NCBI RefSeq assembly: GCF_014638355.1
Contig: NZ_BMFK01000005.1
Span: forward strand, 121,332-185,331
Reading direction: 5' to 3'
Length of the DNA: 64,000 nucleotides
From: Priestia taiwanensis
GTDB lineage: Bacteria; Bacillota; Bacilli; Bacillales; Bacillaceae_G
Shown: positions 9,722 to 18,580 of the stretch, in pieces
Layout of the letters: every line of letters begins with the position of its first letter
Numbering within the stretch: the first letter of the stretch is position 1
Made by a program: the position numbers and the translations under genes
Notes under the pieces: generated by a model
Told to the model about the DNA's origin: nothing
Databases searched by the model: none
The model's input: only the letters and a program-made list of their open reading frames with translations

Positions 9722-10078
9722 CCAATTCCCCCTTTATCATCTTTTTACACTTCGTGCATGTCGTTTTTTCTAGTAATCATGACCTTTTATATAACCAAAT
9801 AGTAGTTATATATATTTAGACACACTTACATTAAACAACATCTTTAATACTATTACAACGTTACAAATATTGCACGCTTGGTTGTTTTTTTTTGATAAAA
9901 CAGTAAAAAAGAATCATTTACCTTCAAATAAATGTAAATTTAACCCTTTAATTTACAAAGGGAAATCGCTTACAATAGGTTACTTTTTTCCTATTCAGGA
10001 TTAAAAATGATTCTTATTTTATATTTTTAATAGAAGAAGGAAGAACAATTATTCTTAGAAACTTTTCTACTTATACAT
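9722..10078. other. AT-rich intergenic region upstream of the adhesin
   Basis: No gene seen. The minus strand, read toward the adhesin, holds a possible housekeeping promoter (TTGTAA, 17 bases, TTTAAT at about 9828-9856) and a GGGGG-type ribosome site just before the start codon. A weak Fur-like sequence sits at about 10001-10015. No PlcR box was seen. Confidence 0.4.
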
Positions 10079-10124
10079 AAAAAGCGTACTAGCACATCTT
10101 TTTCGATGTGCTAGTACGCTTTTT
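10079..10124 (-). terminator. Terminator of the reductase gene (works both ways)
   Basis: A 20-bp perfect stem (10079-10098 with 10105-10124) and 6-base loop, flanked by A and T runs, immediately after the flavoprotein stop codon. Confidence 0.92.
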
Positions 10125-10125
10125 A

Positions 10126-11175
10126 TTATTTCATCATTTCTTTTACAAGCTTACGATTTCGCTCTTTAAATATATCATTATGTGAAGAAACCATACCATA
10201 TCCATAGGCATCTGGTTGAATAAATTGTTTCGCTTTATTTACCGCATTCGCAGCATCTTGGAAAGCACCTGCAATTAGATGTAATTTACCATCATGCTTC
10301 AAAATATCTCCCGCTGCATAAATACCAGGTATTGATGATTCACTATTCACACTACCTGCAATATAGAAATCTTCTAATCGTTCTATTCCTAACGTACTAT
10401 TATCTAATAATGTTGTATCTTGTTCATAGCCATGGTTAATAATGACTTCATCAATTGAAAGATATGATACATCACCTGTTTCTTGATTTGTTACTTCTAC
10501 TTGTTCAATGACTTCATGATTTTCACTAGCGATTAGCTTTGTGATTGTTGTTTGTAACAAACACTCTACCGAACTATTCATTAATTGACTTACCGTTGCT
10601 TCATGACCTGATAAGTTTTCTTTGCGATATGTTAAATACACTTTCTTCGCAATCGGTTCTAACTCATTTGCCCAGTCAATTGCAGAATTACCTCCACCAG
10701 ACACGATAACTACCTTATCTTTAAAATGCTTCAACGATTTCACTGTATAATTTAAATTAGAGACTTCATACCTCTCTGCACCCTCTATTTCTAGCTTTTG
10801 TGGCTTTAAAATACCGCTACCAGTTGCGATAATAACTGTTTTTGAGAAATGTTGTGCACCAGATGATGTTTCTAATACAAAAATACCTTCTTCATCTCGT
10901 ACAATTGACTCTACCTTTTCATTTAATACTACTTCTGGCTGAAATGTTAGTCCTTGTTCTACTAACTGCTTAATTAGCTTTTCTCCAGTTGTTGGCATTA
11001 ATCCTCCAACATCCCAAATCATTTTCTCAGGATAGACATGTACTTTCCCACCCAATTGTGGTTGAAACTCAATGATCTTTGTTTTCATTTCTCGTAATCC
11101 GCTATAAAAAGAAGCATAGAGCCCCGCTGGTCCTCCACCAATAATTGTCACATCAAAAATATCTTTTTGATTCAT
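10126..11175 (-). CDS. Ferredoxin--NADP(+) reductase-like flavoprotein
   Basis: A 349-residue FAD/NAD(P)-binding oxidoreductase of the thioredoxin-reductase-like FNR type. The FAD-binding Rossmann motif GGGPAGLYAS is at about residue 13, a second dinucleotide motif GGGNSAIDWA at about 160, and the FAD-binding C-terminal IYAAGD at about 285. The redox CxxC of true thioredoxin reductases is absent, which supports FNR. It probably passes electrons from NADPH to ferredoxin/flavodoxin or to ferric siderophores. The gene is divergent from a siderophore uptake operon and its own promoter overlaps a Fur box, so it should be induced by iron starvation, like ycgT of B. subtilis. Start ATG follows CGGAGGAGTGGG. 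Confidence 0.88.
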   Translation of the reverse strand: MNQKDIFDVTIIGGGPAGLYASFYSGLREMKTKIIEFQPQLGGKVHVYPEKMIWDVGGLMPTTGEKLIKQLVEQGLTFQPEVVLNEKVESIVRDEEGIFVLETSSGAQHFSKTVIIATGSGILKPQKLEIEGAERYEVSNLNYTVKSLKHFKDKVVIVSGGGNSAIDWANELEPIAKKVYLTYRKENLSGHEATVSQLMNSSVECLLQTTITKLIASENHEVIEQVEVTNQETGDVSYLSIDEVIINHGYEQDTTLLDNSTLGIERLEDFYIAGSVNSESSIPGIYAAGDILKHDGKLHLIAGAFQDAANAVNKAKQFIQPDAYGYGMVSSHNDIFKERNRKLVKEMMK

Positions 11176-11195
11176 CTATCCCACTCCTCCGAAAC

Positions 11196-11249
11196 TGATA
11201 ATCATTCTCATTAGAATATATCGTGTTTTCTCTTTTTTTACAACTATCT
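11196..11249 (-). promoter_or_regulatory. Fur-controlled promoter of the reductase gene
   Basis: The minus strand has TTGTAA, a 17-base spacer and TATATT (about 11244-11216), followed at once by a Fur-box match read on the plus strand as TGATAATCATTCTCATTA (11196-11213). Fur bound there would cover the transcription start. Confidence 0.8.
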
Positions 11250-11279
11250 ATCCTTCCAATTAAAATCTTTGATAAATAA

Positions 11280-11344
11280 TTGACAAAAGGAGATGATACT
11301 TTTATAGTATGTATGTTAATGCAATTGAAAATCATTATCATTAA
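11280..11344 (+). promoter_or_regulatory. Fur-controlled promoter of the siderophore uptake operon
   Basis: A near-consensus sigma-A promoter: TTGACA (11280-11285), 17 bases, TATAGT (11303-11308). A Fur-box match, TGAAAATCATTATCATTAA (11326-11344), lies just after the expected start site. Confidence 0.85.
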
Positions 11345-11372
11345 TATAAACTACCTTTGGAGGGACTCTTCA

Positions 11373-12296
11373 GTGAAGAAATTACTAGGCGTATTCGCAT
11401 TATTATTTGTTTTAGTTATGAGCGCTTGTACAAACGGTTCAAGCGAAAAAGAAAATGCAGCAGAAAGCAAAGAAAAGAAAACAGGAACAATTACATATCA
11501 ATCAGAAAATGGACCTGTTGAAGTACCCGCAGATCCACAACGTATTGTTGTTCTTTCCACATACGCAGGTAACGCAATGGCGTTAAGTGAAAATGTTGTC
11601 GGAGTAGATTCATGGACGAAAGGAAGTCCACTATTCCAAGATAAATTAAAAGATGTAAAAGAAGTATCAGAAGAAAACCTTGAAACAATTATTGAATTAG
11701 ATCCAGACTTAATTATCAGCTTATCAACTGTAAAAGACTTAAAGAAATTACAAGAAATCGCTCCAACTGTAACGTATACGTACGGAAAAGTTGATTATTT
11801 AACACAACATATCGAAATTGGAAAACTATTAAATAAAGAAAAAGAAGCAACAGAATGGGTAAATGACTTCAAGAAGCGTGCTGCCCAAGCAGGAACAGAC
11901 ATTAAAGCGAAAATCGGTGAAGATGCTACCGTTTCAGTAATCGAAAACTTCAACAAAGAGTTATACGTATTTGGCGATAACTGGGGACGCGGTACAGAGA
12001 TTCTTTACCAAGAAATGAAATTAAAGATGCCTGACAAAGTAAAAGAAATGGCATTAAAAGATGGTTACTATGCAGTATCAGCAGAAGTATTACCTGAGTA
12101 TGCAGGAGATTATGTGATTTTCAGCAAAAACACAGACAACGATACATCATTCCAAACAACAGAAACATATAAAAACATCCCTGCTGTGAAAAATGGTCGC
12201 GTATTTGAAGCAAATGCAAAAGAATTCTTCTTTAACGACCCAATTACATTAGACCGTCAACTAGAGTTCTTCAAGAAGAGCTTTTTAGGACAATAA
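11373..12296 (+). CDS. Iron-siderophore ABC transporter substrate-binding lipoprotein
   Basis: A 307-residue class III periplasmic-binding-like (FecB/FhuD type) lipoprotein. It starts at a GTG (11373) preceded by TGGAGGG; a longer frame upstream overlaps the promoter and Fur box and is rejected. The signal peptide ends in a lipobox (VMSAC, Cys at residue 19), after which a K/E-rich tether leads to the fold, with PQRIVVLS, ELDPDLIISL and the long backbone helix around residues 165-190. It captures ferric siderophore outside the membrane and delivers it to the two permeases encoded next. Given the neighbouring petrobactin operon, petrobactin is an attractive ligand, but sequence alone does not settle this. 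Confidence 0.9.
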   Translation: MKKLLGVFALLFVLVMSACTNGSSEKENAAESKEKKTGTITYQSENGPVEVPADPQRIVVLSTYAGNAMALSENVVGVDSWTKGSPLFQDKLKDVKEVSEENLETIIELDPDLIISLSTVKDLKKLQEIAPTVTYTYGKVDYLTQHIEIGKLLNKEKEATEWVNDFKKRAAQAGTDIKAKIGEDATVSVIENFNKELYVFGDNWGRGTEILYQEMKLKMPDKVKEMALKDGYYAVSAEVLPEYAGDYVIFSKNTDNDTSFQTTETYKNIPAVKNGRVFEANAKEFFFNDPITLDRQLEFFKKSFLGQ

Positions 12297-12305
12297 TAAA
12301 ACGGA

Positions 12306-12331
12306 GAGGAATTCTTAGTTAAGAATTCCTC
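12306..12331 (+). other. Intercistronic hairpin between lipoprotein and permease genes
   Basis: An 11-bp stem (GAGGAATTCTT with AAGAATTCCTC, loop AGTT) with no following U-run. It is probably an mRNA-stabilising or processing hairpin that lets the lipoprotein be made in excess of the permeases. Confidence 0.6.
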
Positions 12332-12369
12332 TTCCTCGTATATTCTACATAGAGAAAAGGTGTGAAAAC

Positions 12370-13380
12370 ATGGGGAAAGACATTCCACGCTCTGCTTTCT
12401 TTAGTATTAAATTACTTCTTGCATTCCTTCTACTAGGTATCATGTTTGTCATCGCAATGACATTCGGAGCAGCCGATACAACTGTTCACGATGTTTGGTT
12501 GGCAACCATGACCGAAGAAGTTGGCGACAAACTTTCAATGATTCGCGAAATTCGTCTTCCTCGAGAAGTCGGTGCGATTTTCATCGGGGCTGCTCTCGCT
12601 GTTTCCGGTGCTATTATGCAAGGTATTACCCGAAATCCACTTGCTGATCCTGGTTTACTTGGTTTAACTGCTGGTGCAAGTGCTGCATTAGCCATTACAA
12701 TTGCATTAATTCCTTCTGCAAACTATTATGCGATTATGATTGCCTGTTTTATTGGTGCAGCTATTGGAGCAACAATGGTATTTGGAATAAGTATGATGAA
12801 GAAAGGCCCTATTTCACCGTTTCGCATTGTACTAGCTGGGGCTGCCGTTTCTGCATTTTTACAAGCTGTTTCTGAAGGAGTCGGAATCTACTTCAAAATT
12901 TCAAAAGATGTTTCCATGTGGACTTCTGGTGGCTTAAATGGGACAACTTGGGAACAATTACATATCCTTATCCCAATTATTACAGTTACTATTTTTATTG
13001 CTCTTTTCCTTGGAAAACAATTAACGATTCTTAGCTTAAGTGAAGATGTCGCAGTTGGATTAGGGCAGAAAGTTTTTCTTATTAAAATGATACTCTTCCT
13101 TGCCATTATCGTATTAGCTGGTGCATCTGTTGCCCTTGTTGGTAACCTGACTTTTCTTGGATTAATTATCCCACATCTTGTGCGTCCGATTGTAGGAAGT
13201 GATTATCGCCTGATCATTCCGATGTGCGCTGTCTTAGGTGCTACATTCATGCTTCTAGCTGATACAATTGGACGTACTATTAACGCACCATATGAAACAT
13301 CTATTGCAGCTATTATCTCAATTGTGGGCTTGCCTTTCTTCTTATATATTTTACGAAAAGGAGGCAACAAAGTCTCATGA
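12370..13380 (+). CDS. FecCD-family siderophore ABC permease (first subunit)
   Basis: A 336-residue integral membrane protein with about ten hydrophobic segments. Typical FecCD/BtuC features are RLPREVGAIFIGAALAVSG near residue 60, the QGITRNPLADPGLLG loop near 85, and the cytoplasmic coupling helix GLIIPHLVRPIVG near 265, which contacts the ATPase. It forms the transmembrane channel with the next gene product. Start ATG at 12370 is preceded by AAAAGGTG. No ATP-binding gene follows, so a shared ATPase encoded elsewhere is needed, as YusV serves the feu and yfi systems of B. subtilis. Confidence 0.93.
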   Translation: MGKDIPRSAFFSIKLLLAFLLLGIMFVIAMTFGAADTTVHDVWLATMTEEVGDKLSMIREIRLPREVGAIFIGAALAVSGAIMQGITRNPLADPGLLGLTAGASAALAITIALIPSANYYAIMIACFIGAAIGATMVFGISMMKKGPISPFRIVLAGAAVSAFLQAVSEGVGIYFKISKDVSMWTSGGLNGTTWEQLHILIPIITVTIFIALFLGKQLTILSLSEDVAVGLGQKVFLIKMILFLAIIVLAGASVALVGNLTFLGLIIPHLVRPIVGSDYRLIIPMCAVLGATFMLLADTIGRTINAPYETSIAAIISIVGLPFFLYILRKGGNKVS

Positions 13381-14378
13381 TGACAGCTAAAAGAAAACAA
13401 CGTATTTTATTCGTTATCTTACTCACTTTAACACTTATCACAATTATAATTGGTATTGGATTGGGGCCCGCCTCTCTTTCATATGATCGCCTGATTCCAA
13501 CAATCCTTGGGAACGGTACATTTAAAGAGGAATTCGTCCTCTTTTCCATCCGCCTACCGCGAATTATCATTACATTACTTGCCGGTATGGCACTTGCGTT
13601 GTCAGGGTTAATCTTACAAAGTCTGACTAGAAATGATTTAGCTGACCCTGGAATTATTGGAATTAATGCCGGCTCAGGTATCGCTATCTCGATTTTCTTT
13701 TTATACTTCCCAATTCAAGCAGATACATTTATCTATGCTTTACCGATTGTTGCCTTTTTAGGTGCTCTTGTAACAGCCTGTCTTATTTACTTTTTTGCTT
13801 ATGATAAGGAGACCGGGTTACAACCAGCTCGTCTAACGTTAACCGGTGTTGGTTTCTCTTTTGCAATTGCTGGATTAATGATTGTACTAATTTCTTCTGC
13901 TGATCGTGCAAAAGTAGACTTCATTGCGAAATGGATAGCAGGAAACATTTGGGGAGATGATTGGTTATTTGTACTTGCTATTCTTCCTTGGCTCGCCATT
14001 TTAATTCCTTATATCATCTATAAGGCAAATCGCTTAAACATCTTAGCATTAAGTGAATCTGTAGCGGTTGGACTAGGCATTGCCCTTGAAAAAGAAAGAC
14101 GTACACTCCTCTTAGCAGCTGTTGCACTTTCTGCTTCAGCCGTATCTGTTACTGGAGGAATTGCTTTCATCGGACTAATGGCTCCGCATATAGCGAAAGC
14201 ATTAGTTGGACCGAGGCATCAATTATGTATTCCTATTACAATAATGTTAGGCGGTTTGCTTCTTCTCGTGGCTGATACAATTGGACGTAATATTGTTGAT
14301 CCAAATGGCATACCAGCCGGCATCATGGTTTCCTTAATTGGCGCTCCTTACTTCATGTATTTATTATTCAAAGAGTAA
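13377..14378 (+). CDS. FecCD-family siderophore ABC permease (second subunit)
   Basis: A 333-residue membrane protein paired with the preceding permease; its ATG overlaps that gene's TGA by 4 bases, so they are translationally coupled. It shares RLPRIIITLLAGMALALSG (about residues 58-76), LTRNDLADPGIIG and the coupling helix GLMAPHIAKALVG near residue 265. It has about nine or ten membrane segments. With the first permease it forms the heterodimeric import channel for the lipoprotein-bound ferric siderophore. It is the last gene of the operon. Confidence 0.93.
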   Translation: MMTAKRKQRILFVILLTLTLITIIIGIGLGPASLSYDRLIPTILGNGTFKEEFVLFSIRLPRIIITLLAGMALALSGLILQSLTRNDLADPGIIGINAGSGIAISIFFLYFPIQADTFIYALPIVAFLGALVTACLIYFFAYDKETGLQPARLTLTGVGFSFAIAGLMIVLISSADRAKVDFIAKWIAGNIWGDDWLFVLAILPWLAILIPYIIYKANRLNILALSESVAVGLGIALEKERRTLLLAAVALSASAVSVTGGIAFIGLMAPHIAKALVGPRHQLCIPITIMLGGLLLLVADTIGRNIVDPNGIPAGIMVSLIGAPYFMYLLFKE

Positions 14379-14383
14379 CAAAA

Positions 14384-14420
14384 AGAGTATGCTACAAAAT
14401 TATAGTTGCTGGCATACTCT
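14384..14420 (+). terminator. Probable terminator of the siderophore uptake operon
   Basis: A 9-bp stem (14384-14392 with 14412-14420) around a 19-base loop, followed by a short pyrimidine stretch. It is weaker than most terminators here. Confidence 0.55.
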
Positions 14421-14630
14421 CTTTCCAAATTAAACCTTTAATTTCACGTACTGTTTTAAGGCGTAAAAAAACACTCTTATCAAACAATAACAATTCCTTC
14501 TCTTCCTCCTTTTTATCCATACACGCATCTTTTTTATCTCGATTTTAAACTATTAATCTATTTAAATAAACTGATTTTTCTGTTAAAATTAACATTAGCT
14601 TGAAAAAAATGATTTTAGGGGGAAAAGAAA

Positions 14631-16448
14631 GTGGAAAAAGCACTTGAAAAACGTTTGAACCGTTCTGAAGTACCTGAAGAATTAACATGGAACCTAACAG
14701 ATTTATTTGCATCAGATAAGGCTTGGGAAGAATCACTCAAAGAAATAGAAGATACTATTGAACAACTTACTCCATATAAAGGGACTTTACACACTGGCTC
14801 AAAAGCATTGCTCGATTGTTTGCTACTCGAAGAGCAATTGTGGATGAAAGTGATGAAATCATGGGCATTTGCTAGCTTAAAAAGCTCAACAGATCAAACA
14901 AATCCCATTAACCAAGAAAACTCTGGGAAAATTAGTGCCCTACATACAAAAATGGGCTCTGCCCTTTCCTTTATCCAAGATGAAGTACTTGCATTAGAAG
15001 AAGGTGTAATCGAACGATATCTAGAAGAAGAAAAAGCACTTGAACCATTCCGAAAAAATCTGATAGAACTTCTCGAGAAGAAGCCACATCGCCTTTCTCC
15101 AGAAACAGAAAAAGCACTTGCTGCACTAGGTGAGGTACTTGGTTCTTCACATAAAATTTATGAAATGGCAAAACTAGCAGATATGGACTTTGCTCCAATC
15201 CAAGATAAAAATGGTGATGAGCTTCCTGTATCATTTTCACTATTTGAAAGCCGTTATGAATTCTCTTCTAATATGGAAGTCCGTAGAAAAGCATATAATT
15301 CATTTGTTTCAACATTACAAAAATATAAAAATACTGTAGCTGCTAACTATGCAACAGAAGTGAAAAAACAAGTAGCACTTTCTCGTTTACGTAATTATGA
15401 ATCAGTAACACACATGTTACTAGCTACGCACAAAATTACGCTCGATATGTACAACAATCAAATTGATACAATTTACAAAGAATTAGCTCCTCATATGCGT
15501 CGCTATGCGAAGTTAAAAAAAGAAGTACTTGGCCTAGATAAAATGATGTTCTGTGATTTGAAAGCACCGCTGGACCCTGAATTCAATCCAAAGATTACAT
15601 ATGAGGAAGCAAGTAAGCTAATTATTGAATCATTAAAAGTTTTAGGACCTGAATACAGCGACATTATGGAAGAGGGATTCAATAATAGATGGGTAGATCT
15701 TGCTGATAATATCGGTAAATCCACAGGTGCATTTTGTTCAAGCCCATATGAAGCTCATCCTTATGTACTCATTACATGGCAGGATAACATGCGTGGATGC
15801 TTCACATTAGCACACGAATTTGGGCATGCTGGTCATTTCTACTTAGCGAATAAAAGTCAACGCATTGTAAACGTACGACCTTCCATGTACTTCGTAGAAG
15901 CTCCGTCCACAATGAACGAACTGTTATTAGCACAACACTTATTCGCAACAACGGAAGATACGAGGATGCATCGCTGGGTAATCTTACAATTACTCGGTAC
16001 GTACTATCACAATTTTGTTACACACTTACTAGAAGCCGAATTCCAACGTCGTGTATACGCAGTAGCTGAACAAGGTGGTGCTCTCACTGCAAAAACATTA
16101 ACAGAAATGAAAACTGCCGTATTAACAGAATTCTGGGGAGATTCCGTTGAAATTGATGAAGGTGCTGGCCTTACTTGGATGCGCCAACCACATTACTACA
16201 TGGGCCTATACCCATACACATACTCTGCTGGTTTAACAGCATCCACAGCTGTCTCCTTATTAATTAAAGAAGAAGGACAACCTGCTGTGGATCGCTGGCT
16301 TGATGTGTTACGTGCAGGTGGCACACAAAAACCACTGGAATTAATGAAGCATGCAGGGGTCGATATGTCAACAACGGCACCAGTGAAGAAAGCAGTTTCG
16401 TACGTTGGTTCATTAATTGATGAATTAGAACAATCCTATCAAGCATAA
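14631..16448 (+). CDS. M3 family oligoendopeptidase (PepF-like)
   Basis: A 605-residue cytoplasmic zinc metallopeptidase. The HEFGHAGHF motif (about residue 398) gives the two zinc histidines and catalytic glutamate, and EAPSTMNELLL (about 424) supplies the third ligand. The helical N-terminal half (TWNLTDLFASDKAWE) is typical of oligoendopeptidase F, which hydrolyses short peptides. The start is a GTG at 14631, 7 bases after AGGGGGA. It stands alone between the siderophore uptake operon and the convergent asbF, with a strong terminator after it. Nothing links it to iron. It runs against the replication fork, unlike most neighbours. Confidence 0.93.
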   Translation: MEKALEKRLNRSEVPEELTWNLTDLFASDKAWEESLKEIEDTIEQLTPYKGTLHTGSKALLDCLLLEEQLWMKVMKSWAFASLKSSTDQTNPINQENSGKISALHTKMGSALSFIQDEVLALEEGVIERYLEEEKALEPFRKNLIELLEKKPHRLSPETEKALAALGEVLGSSHKIYEMAKLADMDFAPIQDKNGDELPVSFSLFESRYEFSSNMEVRRKAYNSFVSTLQKYKNTVAANYATEVKKQVALSRLRNYESVTHMLLATHKITLDMYNNQIDTIYKELAPHMRRYAKLKKEVLGLDKMMFCDLKAPLDPEFNPKITYEEASKLIIESLKVLGPEYSDIMEEGFNNRWVDLADNIGKSTGAFCSSPYEAHPYVLITWQDNMRGCFTLAHEFGHAGHFYLANKSQRIVNVRPSMYFVEAPSTMNELLLAQHLFATTEDTRMHRWVILQLLGTYYHNFVTHLLEAEFQRRVYAVAEQGGALTAKTLTEMKTAVLTEFWGDSVEIDEGAGLTWMRQPHYYMGLYPYTYSAGLTASTAVSLLIKEEGQPAVDRWLDVLRAGGTQKPLELMKHAGVDMSTTAPVKKAVSYVGSLIDELEQSYQA

Positions 16449-16449
16449 G

Positions 16450-16491
16450 AAAACGCCTTTCTAGGATAAGAATATCTTGGAAAGGCGTTTT
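16450..16491. terminator. Bidirectional terminator between the M3 peptidase and asbF
   Basis: A long stem of AAAACGCCTTTC with GAAAGGCGTTTT, extended inward by mostly wobble pairs. It serves both convergent transcripts. Confidence 0.9.
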
Positions 16492-16513
16492 TCAATAAGA
16501 CGAACTATTGAAA

Positions 16514-17344
16514 TCAACTATTTACTTTTACTAGTGAAGCTACTTTCTTTACCTCATCTGCATCCTGTTTCAGCACATTTTTCACATTTGGACCAAACCA
16601 TTCTAGTGACGCTTCGATTTCTCCGTTTGCCAAAGCTTCTTCTAAAAACTCGTTATAATTCACTTCTCCTTCAAATAAAGGAACCATTCCTTCCCTTGAG
16701 CCAGATGCTGCATACACATTATGCGGTGCGAATACGTCTAAGTATTCACGTGAGGCAATATTTTTAAAATGAAAATGCGAAATAAACGGGCGTAATTGCT
16801 TCATTGCTGCTACTGGATCAACACCTGATTCCCACATATGCAACACATCGAAGTTAATTCGTAACGCTGGATGATTCGTTTCTTCTAGAAGACGAAGTGT
16901 AGAAGGAAGCGAATCTGTTAATGTAGATGGATGTGTTTCTACAAGTAATTGCTGCCCATTCTCTTCAAAGAATTCACACAATATCCGCAAGCGCTTCGTC
17001 AATTCTTTTCGTTTTTCCTCGTTTGTATCTGCACTTCCTTCTTTTCCAACAAAGGTTCTAATCTTATTTGTTCCCCAACGCTTCGCAAGCATAGATACAT
17101 GCCGCGCTTCTTCCATCATGACTGGATAAGATGCTTCTAACGGTAAATAATCGCTAAGCATACTTGTCTTCAAACCATATGATGCAAGCCAATCAGCACT
17201 ATAATTATTGTCATCAGCGAGATTTTTTGCATGGACACCCCATAATTCAATTCCTTGGAAACCGGAATCTTTTGCGAAGTGCGCCAGTTGATCAATTGAA
17301 TAAAGATAGTGGCGGAATGAAATTGTACAAATTGATAGTTTCAT
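16514..17344 (-). CDS. asbF: 3-dehydroshikimate dehydratase, petrobactin biosynthesis
   Basis: A 276-residue xylose-isomerase-like TIM barrel that converts 3-dehydroshikimate to 3,4-dihydroxybenzoate, the catechol of petrobactin. The start MKLSICTISFRH matches the family. Probable metal ligands are Glu in LVETHPS, Asp in NFDVLHMW, His in SHFHFKN and Glu in LEWFG. A longer frame reaching 17401 is rejected because the ATG at 17344 overlaps the asbE stop (ATGA) and follows AGAGGT. It is the last gene of asbABCDEF. The product is activated by AsbC and loaded on AsbD. Confidence 0.95.
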   Translation of the reverse strand: MKLSICTISFRHYLYSIDQLAHFAKDSGFQGIELWGVHAKNLADDNNYSADWLASYGLKTSMLSDYLPLEASYPVMMEEARHVSMLAKRWGTNKIRTFVGKEGSADTNEEKRKELTKRLRILCEFFEENGQQLLVETHPSTLTDSLPSTLRLLEETNHPALRINFDVLHMWESGVDPVAAMKQLRPFISHFHFKNIASREYLDVFAPHNVYAASGSREGMVPLFEGEVNYNEFLEEALANGEIEASLEWFGPNVKNVLKQDADEVKKVASLVKVNS

Positions 17345-18324
17345 CGCATTACCTCTTTTGCTTCCTGACCTGTTTGACGAGTTAACCACTCTTGGAAACA
17401 TTCTTGTAAACCACGTTTAATCTTAAATTCTAGCTCATTTTGTTCTACTAACTTAGCTTCGATTTCTGATATGAGCGAAAAATCTCCTGTCATTGCCAAT
17501 TTCATCGCTCGGTATTGAATAGTTGTATACCCTTTCACGAGGCGTTCAATTTCATCACACCATGCTTCAAAGTCATCCTCTTCATAACCAAGATACTCCC
17601 AAAAGTAAGCATATGCATGCTCATACGCATACTTTCGAATTGCTAGAACTGGTAACTGCTTCAATGCTTCCGTTAATTGAGATAATCGTTCCTTCTCTTT
17701 CCCCGTAGTATACGCCTTTATAATCTTCGCCACAGCATCTGTCATCGGATTATAATCATGTTTCATACATGTATTGAAATATGCTTCAATCGTTTCTCGA
17801 CTAGGTGCCACAATAGAAGAAGCATTAAAATAGTATCCTCCCTCTACAGACGGCTCCATAATAGCAGCAAGGATTTTCTCTTTTGACAATATACCTTCCC
17901 AGCGGAAATCGGGATCATACATGAACCACTCATCTTGCTTCTCTGTCGTTTCTAACATGACATAATGCGGAAACGGACGTTGATGGAACTTATTTTCTCG
18001 TTCTGGAAGCATTGATAAATCAAGCATAACCATCACATGTTCGTGTGCTGACTTATTCTCTATCAGCTGGAGCATTGTATCCACATTTTCTTGTTTGGAA
18101 CGGTCTTCTTTATACCATTTATGCAAAGTAATTCCGTACAACATTTCATACCATGTTTGAAAGAAATCATGGTCAATCTTCTCGGAATGGTACGTTAATA
18201 CACTGTTTTCTAGTACGTCAAAGTCAGCATCCCATACTCCAAAATAGTACGGACGGTGATCGATACCTGTCGTTTTCTTAATGACTTCACAGACACAACT
18301 AACGAAACAATGAACTTTAATCAT
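17341..18324 (-). CDS. asbE: Petrobactin biosynthesis condensing enzyme AsbE
   Basis: A 327-residue protein placed exactly where AsbE lies in the petrobactin operon, between the carrier protein and the dehydratase. In the studied system AsbE transfers 3,4-dihydroxybenzoyl from AsbD onto the spermidine amines. No broadly conserved motif is obvious by eye; the N-terminus (MIKVHCFVSCVCEVIKKTTG) is rich in Cys and residues 195-300 are helical. It overlaps asbD by 8 bases and asbF by 4, and an AAGGAGG site lies inside the asbD 3' end. Its identity rests mainly on operon order and length. Confidence 0.9.
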   Translation of the reverse strand: MIKVHCFVSCVCEVIKKTTGIDHRPYYFGVWDADFDVLENSVLTYHSEKIDHDFFQTWYEMLYGITLHKWYKEDRSKQENVDTMLQLIENKSAHEHVMVMLDLSMLPERENKFHQRPFPHYVMLETTEKQDEWFMYDPDFRWEGILSKEKILAAIMEPSVEGGYYFNASSIVAPSRETIEAYFNTCMKHDYNPMTDAVAKIIKAYTTGKEKERLSQLTEALKQLPVLAIRKYAYEHAYAYFWEYLGYEEDDFEAWCDEIERLVKGYTTIQYRAMKLAMTGDFSLISEIEAKLVEQNELEFKIKRGLQECFQEWLTRQTGQEAKEVMR

Positions 18325-18580
18325 GGCTGCCTCCTTGTTGTTCCTCTAAGAAACTAGCAAGACTTCCAACTGTTTTGAACGCTTTCGGATCAAGTTCCTC
18401 ATCCGGAATCTTCACTCCAAGTGTTAACTCAATATGCAGTAGCAGTTGAAGAAGCATAATAGAATCCATATACAAATCTTCATTCAATCTAGCATCCTCA
18501 TGGAAAGAAGACAACGTTGGTAATTGTAAATGTTGCTCCATAATGGTAAAAATGTTCGTAATGATTTCTTGTCTTGTCAT
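18317..18580 (-). CDS. asbD: Aryl carrier protein for petrobactin biosynthesis
   Basis: An 87-residue acyl/aryl carrier protein. The phosphopantetheine attachment serine is in YMDSIMLLQLL (about residue 39), the usual DSL/DSI motif at the start of helix II. It carries 3,4-dihydroxybenzoate as a thioester after loading by AsbC and hands it to AsbE. The gene overlaps asbC by 4 bases (ATGA) with AGGAGG 8 bases upstream, and asbE by 8 bases. A phosphopantetheinyl transferase from elsewhere is needed for activation. Confidence 0.95.
   Translation of the reverse strand: MTRQEIITNIFTIMEQHLQLPTLSSFHEDARLNEDLYMDSIMLLQLLLHIELTLGVKIPDEELDPKAFKTVGSLASFLEEQQGGSHD

Noticed and set aside
9722..10078. PlcR regulator box upstream of the adhesin
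   Set aside because: I looked for TATGNAN4TNCATA and found no match.
11280..11372. Upstream ATG start for the siderophore-binding lipoprotein
   Set aside because: It would place coding sequence over the promoter and Fur box and put the lipobox too deep for a signal peptide.
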